Numbered from the stretch's first letter, positions 17,119 to 27,442 are shown. The stretch: 64,000 bases of DNA from Clostridium swellfunianum (GCF_023656515.1 NZ_JAMOFV010000006.1:3146036-3210035); one strand, 5' to 3'. Made by a program: numbers and translations. The notes: generated by a model from the sequence alone, not told the origin.

Positions 17119-19353
17119 TTAGTAGAGGGTTCTGCTTAAAATTTCTTGCTGAACTTGCTTTGAAAGCTCAACAAACCTTGCACTGAAACCGCCAACTCTA
17201 ACGAAAATGTGATTATACTTTTCAGGCTCTTGCATTGCATTTTCAAGGTCGCCTTTGCTTAATACAGTAATCATGGATTGTGCTCCGCCTTTGTTAAAAT
17301 AAACCTCTAGCAGCGCTTTTAAAGCAGGCCTGTTTTTATTAAACAAATCCTTGCTGAATTTCATATTCTGCACAGCTCCTGCGTGAAGCTCCGGGTTAAG
17401 CTTTACTAAAGAATTCAATAGAGCTGTAATACCGTTTTTATCGCTGCCTCCAGAAGGATTATTAGCGTTAGCAAAGGGAGCTGCTGCTTTTCTTCCATCG
17501 GGTGAAGCACCAGTCAAGCGTCCTAGTATTGTGTTTGCATCGTTGTTTATTATAACTACTAAATAGTTGTGAATGTTGGTTCTGTGTTTTTGATTTCTAA
17601 CAGAATTGCACACAAACTCATGGAGATGGACAGCCGTGCTGTCAGCCTGCTCATTGTCATTGCCATACTTAGGAATGTTAAGCATTAAGTTTCTTTCTTT
17701 TTCATAGCCTTCAAAGTTTGACTTAAGAATTTCAAGCATTTCGTCTTGGCTTATAAGCTTCTTGGCATAAACAAGCTCTTTAATTGCTGCTAGGCTGTCT
17801 GCTGTATTAGTATTTCCGTAAGTCTCCAAGGTTCCGCCTAGATATCTTATGCCGCCTGAAAAAATCCCTTTTCCTCTTTCAAGGCAGTCATCGTAAAGCA
17901 TGCTTAAATATAAGCAGGATGCCATTTCACCTATCATTTTGTATTCCAATTCTTCCTGGTCTGCTAAATGCTCAACGTAGTATTCAACTTGCATTTTATA
18001 GGCAGCTAAAAGCTCTTGAAAGGTTTTAAAGCTGTTGAATTCGCCTAGCTTTAAGCCTTGCTCTGCTCCAGTAGTGGGATCCACTCCGTTATTTATAGTA
18101 ACCTCAAGTGCTTTTACTAGATTTATAATTCCGCTTGGAGTACCAAAGCTTTTGTGATTAATAACATATTCTCCACAGCCGTAAGGTACATAATCTACAG
18201 CTTCCTCAAGGCTAATGTCAAATGCCTTGCTTACGGCAGGGATATTAACATCATCATTATATAGAATAGGGAAAGTTCTGCCTTCGCCTAAGCAGTCTAG
18301 AGCTTTTTCATATACTTCCTTCTTCATTCCTTTATAAAACCTTAAAGAAAGCTGAGGCTCTATTTCTAAAACAGTTCTTGTAGCCTCAATTGCAAGCAGT
18401 GCAAATTTATCCGCATTTTTTTCATTTGGCCTGCCAAGCCCGCCTACAATTACACGTCCATTCATTACAGTTTTTCTTGCAGCTATAAGCCTCCATATAG
18501 ATTGTACAAAAGAAAGTGCTTTTTCTTCGGTAAGTATGCCCTTTTCAAGGTCCTTAGCTAAAAAGTCTCCTAGATAAACGTCCATTCTTCCATAATTTAT
18601 TACACCTGATAATAAAGAATAAAGCCAGAAGAGCTGTATAGCTTCTCTTAATGAACTTGGCTTTTTAATCGCAATATTATCTAAGACAGAGCGCATTTCT
18701 TTTAACTCTATAATTCTATTTTCTTCTGTTTCTTCCTTTAAAGAATCAGAAATTATATTTGAGTAGTATTTGCAGGAATCTATTAAAACTTCAAGTACAA
18801 TTAACATCCCATCAAATAGATTTATATCTTCGCCCTCTAACAGAGCTTTTTCTTTGCGTATTTTAACAGATTCTATCATTCCTGGAATACCTAAACTAAG
18901 AAGCTTTTCATAGTCTAAGTTTCCACCAGCCGTTCTGTAGAGAGGAACAGCTACAGCATGATCGTTTACATAGTCCTCATAAGGTAGAGCTTTTTTCATT
19001 TCTTCGGGAAAGGCTGCCATAACTTTTTCCCTTGAAGTTTTTTCTTTATTCCAAAAATCTAAAATGTCCTGAATATCCTGTTTTATGGAAGATGGGATAT
19101 TTTCGTCCTTAAGCTTTTCTCTTAAAAGCTGCTTATTGCAGTAATAGCCAAAGCCGCCTGGTTCCGGGCTGAAACCAACTGCGCCGTAGACTAGTCTTCC
19201 AGCAAATAGGTCTTTCTGCTGTATTGGCTTCAATATAGCAGGATACATTGCTTTTAGACACATAGCCTCCCTGATAGCTATGTGTCTATTTTTATATTTC
19301 TTATAGGTTTTAGTAAATGCTTTTTCAATTGCAAAATCATTAAATTCTGACAT
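17119..19353 (-). CDS. Second glycyl radical enzyme, paralogue of 9288-11522
   Basis: Same length (744 aa) as its paralogue and with the same catalytic positions: C393 and E395 in YGCGEYV, and the radical G722 in RVGGFSARF. Long stretches around both motifs are nearly identical. The ATG at 19353 has AGGGGG six bases upstream. There is no activase, sulfatase or other gene downstream; a hairpin closes the transcript, so activation probably depends on the protein encoded at 8365-9273. It is divergent from the AraC-type regulator gene at 19522, which may control it. The two could be subunits of one enzyme, isoenzymes for related substrates, or differently regulated copies. Confidence 0.9.
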   Translation of the reverse strand: MSEFNDFAIEKAFTKTYKKYKNRHIAIREAMCLKAMYPAILKPIQQKDLFAGRLVYGAVGFSPEPGGFGYYCNKQLLREKLKDENIPSSIKQDIQDILDFWNKEKTSREKVMAAFPEEMKKALPYEDYVNDHAVAVPLYRTAGGNLDYEKLLSLGIPGMIESVKIRKEKALLEGEDINLFDGMLIVLEVLIDSCKYYSNIISDSLKEETEENRIIELKEMRSVLDNIAIKKPSSLREAIQLFWLYSLLSGVINYGRMDVYLGDFLAKDLEKGILTEEKALSFVQSIWRLIAARKTVMNGRVIVGGLGRPNEKNADKFALLAIEATRTVLEIEPQLSLRFYKGMKKEVYEKALDCLGEGRTFPILYNDDVNIPAVSKAFDISLEEAVDYVPYGCGEYVINHKSFGTPSGIINLVKALEVTINNGVDPTTGAEQGLKLGEFNSFKTFQELLAAYKMQVEYYVEHLADQEELEYKMIGEMASCLYLSMLYDDCLERGKGIFSGGIRYLGGTLETYGNTNTADSLAAIKELVYAKKLISQDEMLEILKSNFEGYEKERNLMLNIPKYGNDNEQADSTAVHLHEFVCNSVRNQKHRTNIHNYLVVIINNDANTILGRLTGASPDGRKAAAPFANANNPSGGSDKNGITALLNSLVKLNPELHAGAVQNMKFSKDLFNKNRPALKALLEVYFNKGGAQSMITVLSKGDLENAMQEPEKYNHIFVRVGGFSARFVELSKQVQQEILSRTLY

Positions 19354-19521
19354 AAAAATCCCCCTGGATTTATAAAATATTGATTTAGCTAAATAAAATT
19401 ACATTATGAGTTTACTATAATATATAGATTTTATCTTGTTTTTATCTGCTGTTAAATTGTACTATATTGATGTAGAATATATTTTCTGAAGATAAGATTT
19501 AATCGAGGAGAAGAGAGAAAT

Positions 19522-20376
19522 ATGAAGATGGATAAGCTATTAGCAAAGGATATTTTTGGAGAAGCAATGGAATGTCATTACGCTTTTATTAACAGTATAA
19601 AGAAAACCTCAGGTATTCATTATCACGATTTCTATGAATTATTTGTAATAATAAAAGGTTCTACAAAGCATATAGTCAATGAACAAAGTAGTATTTTAGG
19701 AGAAGGTACTTTGATGTTTATAAGACCAAGAGATATACATTATTATGAGGAAATGAGCGGAATAGATTGTCAGCTTGTAAATTTAGCCTTTTCTAAAAAT
19801 ACTTTTGAAGCTATATGCAATTTTTTAGGCACAGGTTTTTCAGTTGACAACCTGCTAGCTTCAAATATGCCATCTCAAGTATTACTGCCCATGGTAGAAA
19901 CAAGTCATTTAAAAGACAAAATAGAAAGTATTTACTTCTCAAAGACTATGACCAGCCATATTAAAAATGCTTTAATTCGAGTTCTACTTGTTGATATATT
20001 TGCTAAGTATTTCATTGAAGTTAAAACAGAAAAAAATAATATTCCAAGCTGGATATTAGATATTAAAAGTCAGATGGAGCTTAAGAACAATTTTGTTAAG
20101 GGTATAAGCATAATGAAGAGTATCTCGGGAAAAAGCCCTGAGCATATTAACAGAATGTTTGTTAAGTATTTTAATGTAACACCAACAGCGTTTATAAATG
20201 AACTTAGGGTAAACTATGCGGGAAATCTTCTAATATACACAGATGAGGAAATATTGGACATTGCTTTAGAAGCAGGTTTTCAAAATCTAAGCCATTTTTA
20301 TCATGTGTTCAAAAAAATAAATAGAGTATCTCCTGGTGAGTATAGAAAAACTTATAAAAAGACCATAATTCCATAA
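19522..20376 (+). CDS. AraC-family transcriptional regulator
   Basis: A 284-aa activator-type regulator with an N-terminal cupin sensor domain (HYHDFYELFVIIKG at about 34-47) that should bind a sugar. The C-terminal double helix-turn-helix (about 190-282) ends in the typical LSHFYHVFKKINRVSPGEYRKTYK. The ATG at 19522 has GAGGAG eleven bases upstream; the ATG at 19528 is an alternative. It lies between the second glycyl radical enzyme (divergent) and the sulfatase-mannosidase run (same strand), so it is the obvious candidate to control the glycan island, possibly through the 62-nt element found just downstream of it and also upstream of the GH1 gene. Confidence 0.9.
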   Translation: MKMDKLLAKDIFGEAMECHYAFINSIKKTSGIHYHDFYELFVIIKGSTKHIVNEQSSILGEGTLMFIRPRDIHYYEEMSGIDCQLVNLAFSKNTFEAICNFLGTGFSVDNLLASNMPSQVLLPMVETSHLKDKIESIYFSKTMTSHIKNALIRVLLVDIFAKYFIEVKTEKNNIPSWILDIKSQMELKNNFVKGISIMKSISGKSPEHINRMFVKYFNVTPTAFINELRVNYAGNLLIYTDEEILDIALEAGFQNLSHFYHVFKKINRVSPGEYRKTYKKTIIP

Positions 20377-20399
20377 ACAGGATGTATAGCGATTATAAC

Positions 20400-20461
20400 T
20401 AACATTATTCCATATTTAAATAATATAGTTCTATTTATAAAAGTCAGCATTGATATAAAAT
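20400..20461 (+). promoter_or_regulatory. Copy 2 of the 62-nt element, upstream of the sulfatase-mannosidase run
   Basis: Aligns to 12851-12912 (51 of 62 identical, no gaps). It lies between the AraC gene stop and the sulfatase ATG at 20527. TTGATATAAAAT near its end may hold a -10-like sequence. Interpreted as a shared promoter/operator. Confidence 0.6.
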
Positions 20462-20526
20462 AGGGGTTGAACGATTACAATGGATTAACTGTAAATACTT
20501 TTAAAATCTTAATTGGAGGAATTTCG

Positions 20527-21882
20527 ATGTTAGATAAGGGCATATCTAAAGTAGACAGGCCTAACGTTATATGGATACTTAGTGACCAGCATAGAGCACA
20601 GGCTTTAAGCTGTAATGGTGATTCTAATGTTAATACACCTAATATAGATTGTCTTGCTGGACAGGGAGTTAATTTTACTGAGGCGGTATCAGGTTTTCCA
20701 CTTTGTTGCCCATATAGAGGCTCCATGCTTACAAGTTTGTATCCTCATAAATGTGTACCTGGACATGAAATGCAGCTTCCTCAGATGCAAAAGACAGTAG
20801 CACATATTTTTAATGAGCAGGGCTATGATACTGCTTACATAGGAAAGTGGCATTTGGATGGTTTTCATGGTGGAGACTATGCAAGAGAAGCCATGCACAT
20901 AGTGCCTCCAGATAGAAGAGGCGGTTTTAGACACTGGATAGGCTATGAAAACAATAATAATCAATATGATACCTGGGTGCATGGAGGAGAAGGAGAAAAT
21001 GCCTCTCATTACAGGCTGCCGGGATATGAAACAGACGAATTAACCAATTTATTTATAGATTACATAAAAGAAAGAGGGCAGGACAAGGATAAGCCGTTTT
21101 TTGCGGTATTATCCGTGCAGCCACCGCATGACCCTTATGTAGCGCCGCCAGAATACATGCAGCATCACAATCCTGCAAGAGTTGAATTAAGACCTAATGT
21201 ACCTCAGGTTAAATGGGTTAGAGAAGATGCAAGAAGAGACCTGGCAGGCTACTGTGCAATGATTGAAAATCTTGATTTTAATATGGGAAGAATTATGCAA
21301 ACCTTAAAGGAGCAGGGACTATTCTTTAATACCCATATCATGTTCTTCAGCGACCATGGAGATATGCTTGGTTCTCATGGCCAGTTTAGAAAGACTACTC
21401 CTCACGAAGAGGCTATAAGAGTTCCTCTTATTATAGGAGGGGAGCAGATTGGGTACTACAATGGAAGAAGAACTGGAAGATATAATGTTCCGGTAAATCA
21501 TGTGGATATAGCCCCCACAACTCTAGGTCTATGCGGAATAAAGAAGCCTAATTGGATGGAGGGAACAGACTATTCTCACTACAGACTAAGCTTTAGAGAA
21601 AAAGACAATGAGCCTGATTCGGCTTATCTTCAGTGCGTAGTGCCAACAGGACACCTTGACAGCGTTGACAGAGCTTGGAGAGGCATAGTGACAAAGGATG
21701 GCTGGAAATATGTTTGCTTTGAAGGCATACAGTGGCTAATGTACAACTTAAATGAAGATCCTTACGAGCAGATGAATCTAGCCTATAATCCAAGGTATGG
21801 AAAAGAGAGAAAGAGGCTAAATGACAGGCTTAGACAGTGGATAATAGAAACGGGAGACAGCTTTGAATTACCTGAATTTTAA
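20527..21882 (+). CDS. Second Cys-type sulfatase
   Basis: Sulfatase of 451 aa when started at the ATG at 20527, which has GGAGG seven bases upstream; the in-frame TTG at 20467 would add a 20-aa tail unlike the family. The signature is FPLCCPYRGSML with C60 as the formylglycine residue (C-x-P-x-R). Other conserved parts are ILSDQHRAQALSC (metal site), YIGKWHLDG, SVQPPHDPY and FFSDHGDMLGSH. There is no signal peptide, so it is probably cytoplasmic. It leads the plus-strand run and is 17 nt from the beta-mannosidase gene. It differs clearly from the sulfatase at 6785, so the two probably remove sulfate from different positions or sugars. It should need the anSME encoded at 11717. Confidence 0.92.
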   Translation: MLDKGISKVDRPNVIWILSDQHRAQALSCNGDSNVNTPNIDCLAGQGVNFTEAVSGFPLCCPYRGSMLTSLYPHKCVPGHEMQLPQMQKTVAHIFNEQGYDTAYIGKWHLDGFHGGDYAREAMHIVPPDRRGGFRHWIGYENNNNQYDTWVHGGEGENASHYRLPGYETDELTNLFIDYIKERGQDKDKPFFAVLSVQPPHDPYVAPPEYMQHHNPARVELRPNVPQVKWVREDARRDLAGYCAMIENLDFNMGRIMQTLKEQGLFFNTHIMFFSDHGDMLGSHGQFRKTTPHEEAIRVPLIIGGEQIGYYNGRRTGRYNVPVNHVDIAPTTLGLCGIKKPNWMEGTDYSHYRLSFREKDNEPDSAYLQCVVPTGHLDSVDRAWRGIVTKDGWKYVCFEGIQWLMYNLNEDPYEQMNLAYNPRYGKERKRLNDRLRQWIIETGDSFELPEF

Positions 21883-21899
21883 TGGAAGGTGGTAACGGT

Positions 21900-24194
21900 A
21901 TGGAAGTTTTATTAAACAATTTAGAGTGGAAGGTAGCAGGCTTTTGGCCTTATACGCCTATGCTTGGAAACAGCGTGGAAACAGGGGTTAAACTTCAGGG
22001 AACAACTCCTTGGATTACGGCTGAGGTTCCAGGAAGTGTATACAAGGACTTGCAGAATACAGGCCTTATAGAAGATCCTTATTATGAACTTAACAGCTTA
22101 AAGTGCGAGTGGGTGTCTAACCGCTGGTGGATATACAAGACTAGTTTTAAAGTTGAAAATTACGACCAAGGCAATATATATAAGCTTGTGTTTAAGGGAG
22201 TGGACTATAAGGCACATTTTTACCTTAACGGAACTAAGCTTGGCGAGCATGAAGGAATGTATGAGCATGTGGTATTTGATGTATCAAGCATAGTTAAGCC
22301 TGAAGAAAACGAACTTACAGTAATGCTTGAAAAGGCTCCGGATGAAATGAGCCAGATAGGCTATACTTCACAAACCTATACTCAAAAGAGCAGATTTAAC
22401 TACAAGTGGGACTTTAGCACAAGATTAGTTAACCTTGGACTTTGGGATGATGTGCTTTTAAAGGTTATTAATACGGATGAAATCGGAGATACTCACCTAA
22501 AGACTACAGTTGAAGATAACAAGGGGATTGTTGATTTAAGCTTTAAGGTTAATGCTTATAAAGAAAACACTTGCAGTGTTAAAATAAAGCTTAGCTTTGA
22601 AGGTAAGTGCCTTGAAGAAGTTGAAAAGAACGTGACTTTAAGTGAAGGCGAAATACTGCTTAGACAAAGATTTATTGTAGAAAATCCTAGGCTTTGGAAC
22701 CCAAACGGTTATGGAGACCAGCCTCTTTACAAGGTTAAAATTTCCGTATACCAGGGTGAAAACTTATTGGATGTTAAAACCATGCATACAGGTATACGTT
22801 CCGTAAGCTACAGCCAAAATGAAAACTCAAGAGAAGATTCTCTTCCTTATACAGTGATTGTTAACGGAACAAAAATATATATCAAAGGTGTAAATTTTGT
22901 TCCAATGGATCACATGTATGGCTGCGTTAAAAAAGAGGATTATGACAAGGCTTTAAGAGCTATGAAGGAAGCAAACATAAACCTAGTGCGTGTATGGGGT
23001 GGAGGCCTTATAGAAAAAGAGGCCTTTTATGATCTTTGCGACCAGTATGGAATTATGGTATGGCAGGAGTTTATACAATCAAGCTCTGGACTTGACAACA
23101 TACCTTCAAAAAGACCAGAATTTTTAAAGCTTTTGAGAGAAACAGCTCTTCAAGCTGTAAAGCTAAAGAGAAATCACGTATGCTTAACCTTCTGGAGTGG
23201 TGGAAACGAACTTACAGATGCTAAGGGAGTTCCGGCAACCTATGAAGACCAGAACATTGCTATGCTTAAGGGTATAGTTGATGCTCTTGATGGACAAAGA
23301 TTATTCCTTCCTACTTCAGCGTCAGGACCGCTAGAGTTTTTAAATCCAGATAAACCAGGCTACAATCATGATGTTCACGGACCTTGGAAGTTTGGTCACG
23401 TAATTAAGCATTATGATTTATTTAACCGTTCAGACAGTTTAATACACAGCGAGTTTGGAGCAGATGGTTTGGTTAATATTGAAACTATGAGAAAGTTCCT
23501 TAAGGAAGAAAATATAAAGATAACTACTATGGAAGAAAACTTAAGCTGGAGGCACCATGGAGAGTGGTGGGACACTTTAGTAAGAGACAAGAAGGCTTTT
23601 GTAGAAATAGAAAACATAGAAGATTTTATAAACACAAGCCAATACATGCAGGCAGAGGGCTTAAGATATGCTCTTGAAGCAAACAGAAGAAGAAAGTTCC
23701 AAAATAGTGGAAGCATCATATGGCAATTTAATGAACCTTGGCCAAACGTATCCTGTACTTCTTTAGTAGACTACTATGGAGGCAAAAAGCTTGTATATGA
23801 TTATGTAAAGCTTGCCTTTAAGCCAGTACTTGTGTCTCTAAAGTATGACGGGTTAAAATTTAAACCAGGCAGCGAGTTTAAGGCAGGAGTGTATTTGCAT
23901 AATGACTTAAAAGCCTTTGATGGAACTGTAAACTACAGAATTTTGGATAGAAACTCAAAGGTGTTATTAGATAAGAGTATAGAAGTTGAAATTGGGGATA
24001 ACTCCTGCAAGCTTGTGGAGGAATTTAGTTATAATCTACCAAAAGAAGTTGACTTGTTCTTCGTAGAGCTTGAACTTAATGCAGAAGGAAAAACATATAA
24101 AAACTTCTACGTTTTCTCTGCTGCGGATGGTTATGTCTATAAAAACATCAATGATTTCTGGGATAAGATTAAAAGCTTTAAAGAAAGTATTTAG
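21900..24194 (+). CDS. GH2 beta-mannosidase
   Basis: Removes beta-linked mannose, such as the core Man-beta-1,4-GlcNAc unit of N-glycans. The protein has 764 aa from the ATG at 21900 (GGAAGGTGG upstream). The N-terminal galactose-binding-like domain begins LEWKVAG and TTPWITAEVPGSVYKDL, typical of beta-mannosidases. In the barrel LVRVWGGGLIEKEAFYDLCDQYGIMVWQEF is shortened here to its key pieces VRVWGGG and VWQEF. The acid/base is E437 in SGGNEL and the nucleophile E518 in HSEFGADG. It is followed by a long hairpin and then the GH38 gene, a logical order for dismantling a mannose-rich core. There is no signal peptide. Confidence 0.9.
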   Translation: MEVLLNNLEWKVAGFWPYTPMLGNSVETGVKLQGTTPWITAEVPGSVYKDLQNTGLIEDPYYELNSLKCEWVSNRWWIYKTSFKVENYDQGNIYKLVFKGVDYKAHFYLNGTKLGEHEGMYEHVVFDVSSIVKPEENELTVMLEKAPDEMSQIGYTSQTYTQKSRFNYKWDFSTRLVNLGLWDDVLLKVINTDEIGDTHLKTTVEDNKGIVDLSFKVNAYKENTCSVKIKLSFEGKCLEEVEKNVTLSEGEILLRQRFIVENPRLWNPNGYGDQPLYKVKISVYQGENLLDVKTMHTGIRSVSYSQNENSREDSLPYTVIVNGTKIYIKGVNFVPMDHMYGCVKKEDYDKALRAMKEANINLVRVWGGGLIEKEAFYDLCDQYGIMVWQEFIQSSSGLDNIPSKRPEFLKLLRETALQAVKLKRNHVCLTFWSGGNELTDAKGVPATYEDQNIAMLKGIVDALDGQRLFLPTSASGPLEFLNPDKPGYNHDVHGPWKFGHVIKHYDLFNRSDSLIHSEFGADGLVNIETMRKFLKEENIKITTMEENLSWRHHGEWWDTLVRDKKAFVEIENIEDFINTSQYMQAEGLRYALEANRRRKFQNSGSIIWQFNEPWPNVSCTSLVDYYGGKKLVYDYVKLAFKPVLVSLKYDGLKFKPGSEFKAGVYLHNDLKAFDGTVNYRILDRNSKVLLDKSIEVEIGDNSCKLVEEFSYNLPKEVDLFFVELELNAEGKTYKNFYVFSAADGYVYKNINDFWDKIKSFKESI

Positions 24195-24201
24195 TTAAGT
24201 T

Positions 24202-24302
24202 AATGGGATTTTGAACAATAGCTTAGAAGTACAGCATGTTCATTGAAGTCTAGGAAAATTTCAACGAACATGCTGTTGCTTTCTATTGTTTAACATCCCA
24301 TT
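24202..24302. repeat. Long imperfect hairpin between beta-mannosidase and GH38 genes
   Basis: About 45-bp arms: AATGGGAT, ACAATAG, CAGCATGTTC and TTGAA on the left each recur as complements on the right, with a few mismatches. Loop near 24250-24258. There is no clear T-run at the end, so within this gene run it may be an attenuator, processing site or mobile palindrome rather than a full terminator. Confidence 0.65.
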
Positions 24303-24339
24303 GTCTAAATGCAGAATGCTTTACTAGGAGGATAAGATT

Positions 24340-27300
24340 TTGTTTTTTGTAGAAAAGAAATCTGAGAGAAGATTAGAAGAAATACAAAAATATATTTATA
24401 GACAGAAAATAAATATTCCTATGGAATATAAAGAGGAAGATGTTTATAAGTCCTGCGCTTTAGAAATGAAGTGGGGCGGAAGAGACAAGGTGGTTTGGTT
24501 TAAAGGACAGGTTGCTGTACCTGAGAACTATATGGGAGAAAAGGTCGCAATTTTTTCAAGCATTGCAGAATATAATTTTCCTGAGATTAACCCAGAAGCC
24601 TTAGTATATATAAATGGTTATGCCTTGCAGGGATGCGACGCCAACCATAGAGAAATAGTAATACCAGAAAGATTTCTAGAGGCGGGGATTTTAGATATAG
24701 AAATAAAAGCCTTCAGTGGATATAAAGAAAGAAAAAATAGATTTCATGGGGTAGAGTTAGTTACTATCGATACGGATACAGAAGAACTATTTTACGCAAT
24801 GAAGATGGCTCGCTTAACTGCTCTAACCTATGAAAAGGACGACTATGCTAGAGAAAGCATACTAGCTGTAATTGACAGAGCTTTAAACAAGCTTGATTGG
24901 AGAGCTCCAGGAAGCTGTGAGTTTTATGCTTCTGTAAGCAAGGCTCTTAACTTGCTAAAAACAGAGCTTAAGGAGCTTACATTAAATACAAATAGGCCCG
25001 TTGTAAACAGCGTTGGACATTCACATATTGATGTGGCTTGGTTATGGCAGCTTAAGCATACTCGTGAAAAGGCGTCAAGAACCTTTTCTACTGTTTTAAA
25101 CCTCATGGAACAGTATCCAGAATATAATTACTTTCAGTCTTCCCCACAGCTTTATCAGTTTATAAAGGAAGACTATCCTGAAATCTATGAAAGAATTAAG
25201 GAAAGAGTTAAAGAAGGAAGATGGGAAGTTAACGGAGGCATGTGGGTTGAGCCTGACTGCAATGTAAGCTCAGGTGAAGCATTGGTAAGACAGTTTTTGC
25301 TTGGAACAAGATTTTTCGAAAAGGAGTTTGGAGTTAAAAATGATATACTTTGGATTCCAGATGCCTTTGGTTTTAACGGTAACCTTCCTCAAATAGCTAA
25401 AAAGAGCGGCTTTAAATATTTTGTAACCACAAAGCTTGGTTGGAGCCAATTTAACAGATTTCCATATGACAATTTTAAGTGGAAGGGACTAGACGGCAGC
25501 GAGCTTTTAGTAAATCTAATGACCATGCCTGAAGATCCAAGATACGGAGAAAGCTGGGCTTATTCATACAATGCAGATACAAATCCTTATGTTTTAAAGA
25601 CCATGTGGAAAAATTATAGACACAAGGATATGAATAATAAAGAGCTTCTTATGGTGTTTGGTCATGGTGATGGCGGCGGCGGCACAAATAGAGAGATGAT
25701 AGAGGAGCTTTACACCACTGAATATGTACCCACTGCCGCTGTTTGCAAAATGGGAACTGTAAGCGGGTATTTGGAGAGGTTAGAAGAAAGACTTAAAGAT
25801 AAGCTTCAGCTTCCAACCTGGAATGGTGAACTTTATCTTGAAGTTCATAGAGGTACATATACTTCTCAAGGCTTGAACAAGAGATACAATAGAAAAACTG
25901 AAATACTGATGCATGATGTGGAAGCACTTAATTATTTTGCTGTAAAGGATGAAGCTTATCCACAAGAAAAAATAAATAAGACTTGGGAATTAATACTGTT
26001 GAATCAATTCCATGATATACTTCCTGGATCTTCTATAAAAGAGGTTTATGAGGATAGCATTGAGCAGTACAGGAAGATTACTGAAGATGGAAAAGCTTTA
26101 AAAGAAGCAGCTTTAAAGGAACTTATATCAAACATCAGCATTAATGGTGAAAGTGTAGTTGTGTTTAACACCTTAGGATGGATTAGAAGCGGATATATTT
26201 ATATAGAGAAAAAAGAAGCCAGCTGCATATTTACTGATAAGGGAGTTAAGCTTTCAAGCCAGGTAGTAAAACATGAAGGTAGAGAGTGCTATATGGTTTA
26301 TGTAAAAGATATTCCTTCCTACGGATATAAGGTTTTAGATATAGAGAAAGAAGAAAACAGCATTGAAGGTGACGCATTAACAATAACTAATAACTTTCTT
26401 GAAAATAAATTCTTTAGAGTTAAGCTTAACGGAAAAGGGCAAATTACTTCAATATACGATAAGCTCAATGATAAGGAAGTTCTTGAAGAAGGTAAAGCCG
26501 CAAATGTCATTACAGCTTATGAAGATAAGCCAATAAATTTTGATGCTTGGGATATTGATATATTCTATAAAGATAAAGGCTATGAAGTAGATAAACTTAT
26601 AAGCGCAGATATATTTGAATCAGGTACTGAAAGAGGTACCTTGAAGCTTAAGTGGGAATATATGAATTCTGAAATAGAGCAGCAGGTTCATATATACAGT
26701 GAGCTTAACAGAATTGATTTTGAAACAAAAGTAGATTGGAAGGAAAGTCAGACACTGCTTAAAGCAGCCTTCCCAGTAGACATTCATTCAACTAAAGCAA
26801 CTTACGACATACAGTTTGGAAATATAGAAAGACCAACACACTTTAACACCAGCTGGGATTATGCAAAGTTTGAGGTTCCAGCTCACAAGTGGGCGGACCT
26901 TTCTCAAAGGGATTATGGAGTAAGCATTTTAAATGACAGCAAATACGGCTATAGCATAAAGGAAAATGTTATGGAGCTTACCTTGATAAAATCACCCATA
27001 TATCCAGATGAGACAGCAGATAGGTGTGAGCATAATTTTGTTTACAGCTTGTACCCCCATAAAGGAAACTTTGTTGAAGGGGATACTGTTAAGGCTGGCT
27101 ATGAGCTTAATTATCCCTTAACAATTGCTTATGGACATAAAAATAATGGAACTATGGCTAAGGAGCATTGTTTTGTTCATTCAGCTATTTCAAATGTAAT
27201 AATTGAAACTATTAAGAGAGCAGAAGACAGTAATTCCATGGTGCTTAGGCTTTATGAGTATGCTAATGGAAGCTCAAAGGGAACTGTGAAGTTTGACAGA

Positions 27301-27429
27301 AACATTAAGGCTGCTTATGAGTGCAGCATGCTTGAGGAGAAGATATTTCCTGTAAGCTTTAATGAAAACACAATAAATTTAGAGTTTTCACCATATGAAC
27401 TTAAGTGCATTATGGTAGATTTTGAATAG
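24340..27429 (+). CDS. GH38 alpha-mannosidase
   Basis: Large cytoplasmic alpha-mannosidase of 1029 aa. The TTG start at 24340 is supported by AGGAGG eight bases upstream. It has an N-terminal accessory domain (about 1-210), then the GH38 barrel with zinc ligands in VGHSHIDVAW (H227, H229, D231) and the nucleophile D341 in IPDAFGFNG. A helical middle domain contains NQFHDILPGSS, and a long C-terminal beta-sandwich follows. The length and accessory domain are typical of bacterial and vacuolar-type GH38 enzymes. It follows the beta-mannosidase gene and precedes the hexosaminidase gene by 13 nt, as expected for stepwise trimming of mannose-containing glycans. Confidence 0.95.
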   Translation: MFFVEKKSERRLEEIQKYIYRQKINIPMEYKEEDVYKSCALEMKWGGRDKVVWFKGQVAVPENYMGEKVAIFSSIAEYNFPEINPEALVYINGYALQGCDANHREIVIPERFLEAGILDIEIKAFSGYKERKNRFHGVELVTIDTDTEELFYAMKMARLTALTYEKDDYARESILAVIDRALNKLDWRAPGSCEFYASVSKALNLLKTELKELTLNTNRPVVNSVGHSHIDVAWLWQLKHTREKASRTFSTVLNLMEQYPEYNYFQSSPQLYQFIKEDYPEIYERIKERVKEGRWEVNGGMWVEPDCNVSSGEALVRQFLLGTRFFEKEFGVKNDILWIPDAFGFNGNLPQIAKKSGFKYFVTTKLGWSQFNRFPYDNFKWKGLDGSELLVNLMTMPEDPRYGESWAYSYNADTNPYVLKTMWKNYRHKDMNNKELLMVFGHGDGGGGTNREMIEELYTTEYVPTAAVCKMGTVSGYLERLEERLKDKLQLPTWNGELYLEVHRGTYTSQGLNKRYNRKTEILMHDVEALNYFAVKDEAYPQEKINKTWELILLNQFHDILPGSSIKEVYEDSIEQYRKITEDGKALKEAALKELISNISINGESVVVFNTLGWIRSGYIYIEKKEASCIFTDKGVKLSSQVVKHEGRECYMVYVKDIPSYGYKVLDIEKEENSIEGDALTITNNFLENKFFRVKLNGKGQITSIYDKLNDKEVLEEGKAANVITAYEDKPINFDAWDIDIFYKDKGYEVDKLISADIFESGTERGTLKLKWEYMNSEIEQQVHIYSELNRIDFETKVDWKESQTLLKAAFPVDIHSTKATYDIQFGNIERPTHFNTSWDYAKFEVPAHKWADLSQRDYGVSILNDSKYGYSIKENVMELTLIKSPIYPDETADRCEHNFVYSLYPHKGNFVEGDTVKAGYELNYPLTIAYGHKNNGTMAKEHCFVHSAISNVIIETIKRAEDSNSMVLRLYEYANGSSKGTVKFDRNIKAAYECSMLEEKIFPVSFNENTINLEFSPYELKCIMVDFE

Positions 27430-27442
27430 ATGGGGTGAAGAT

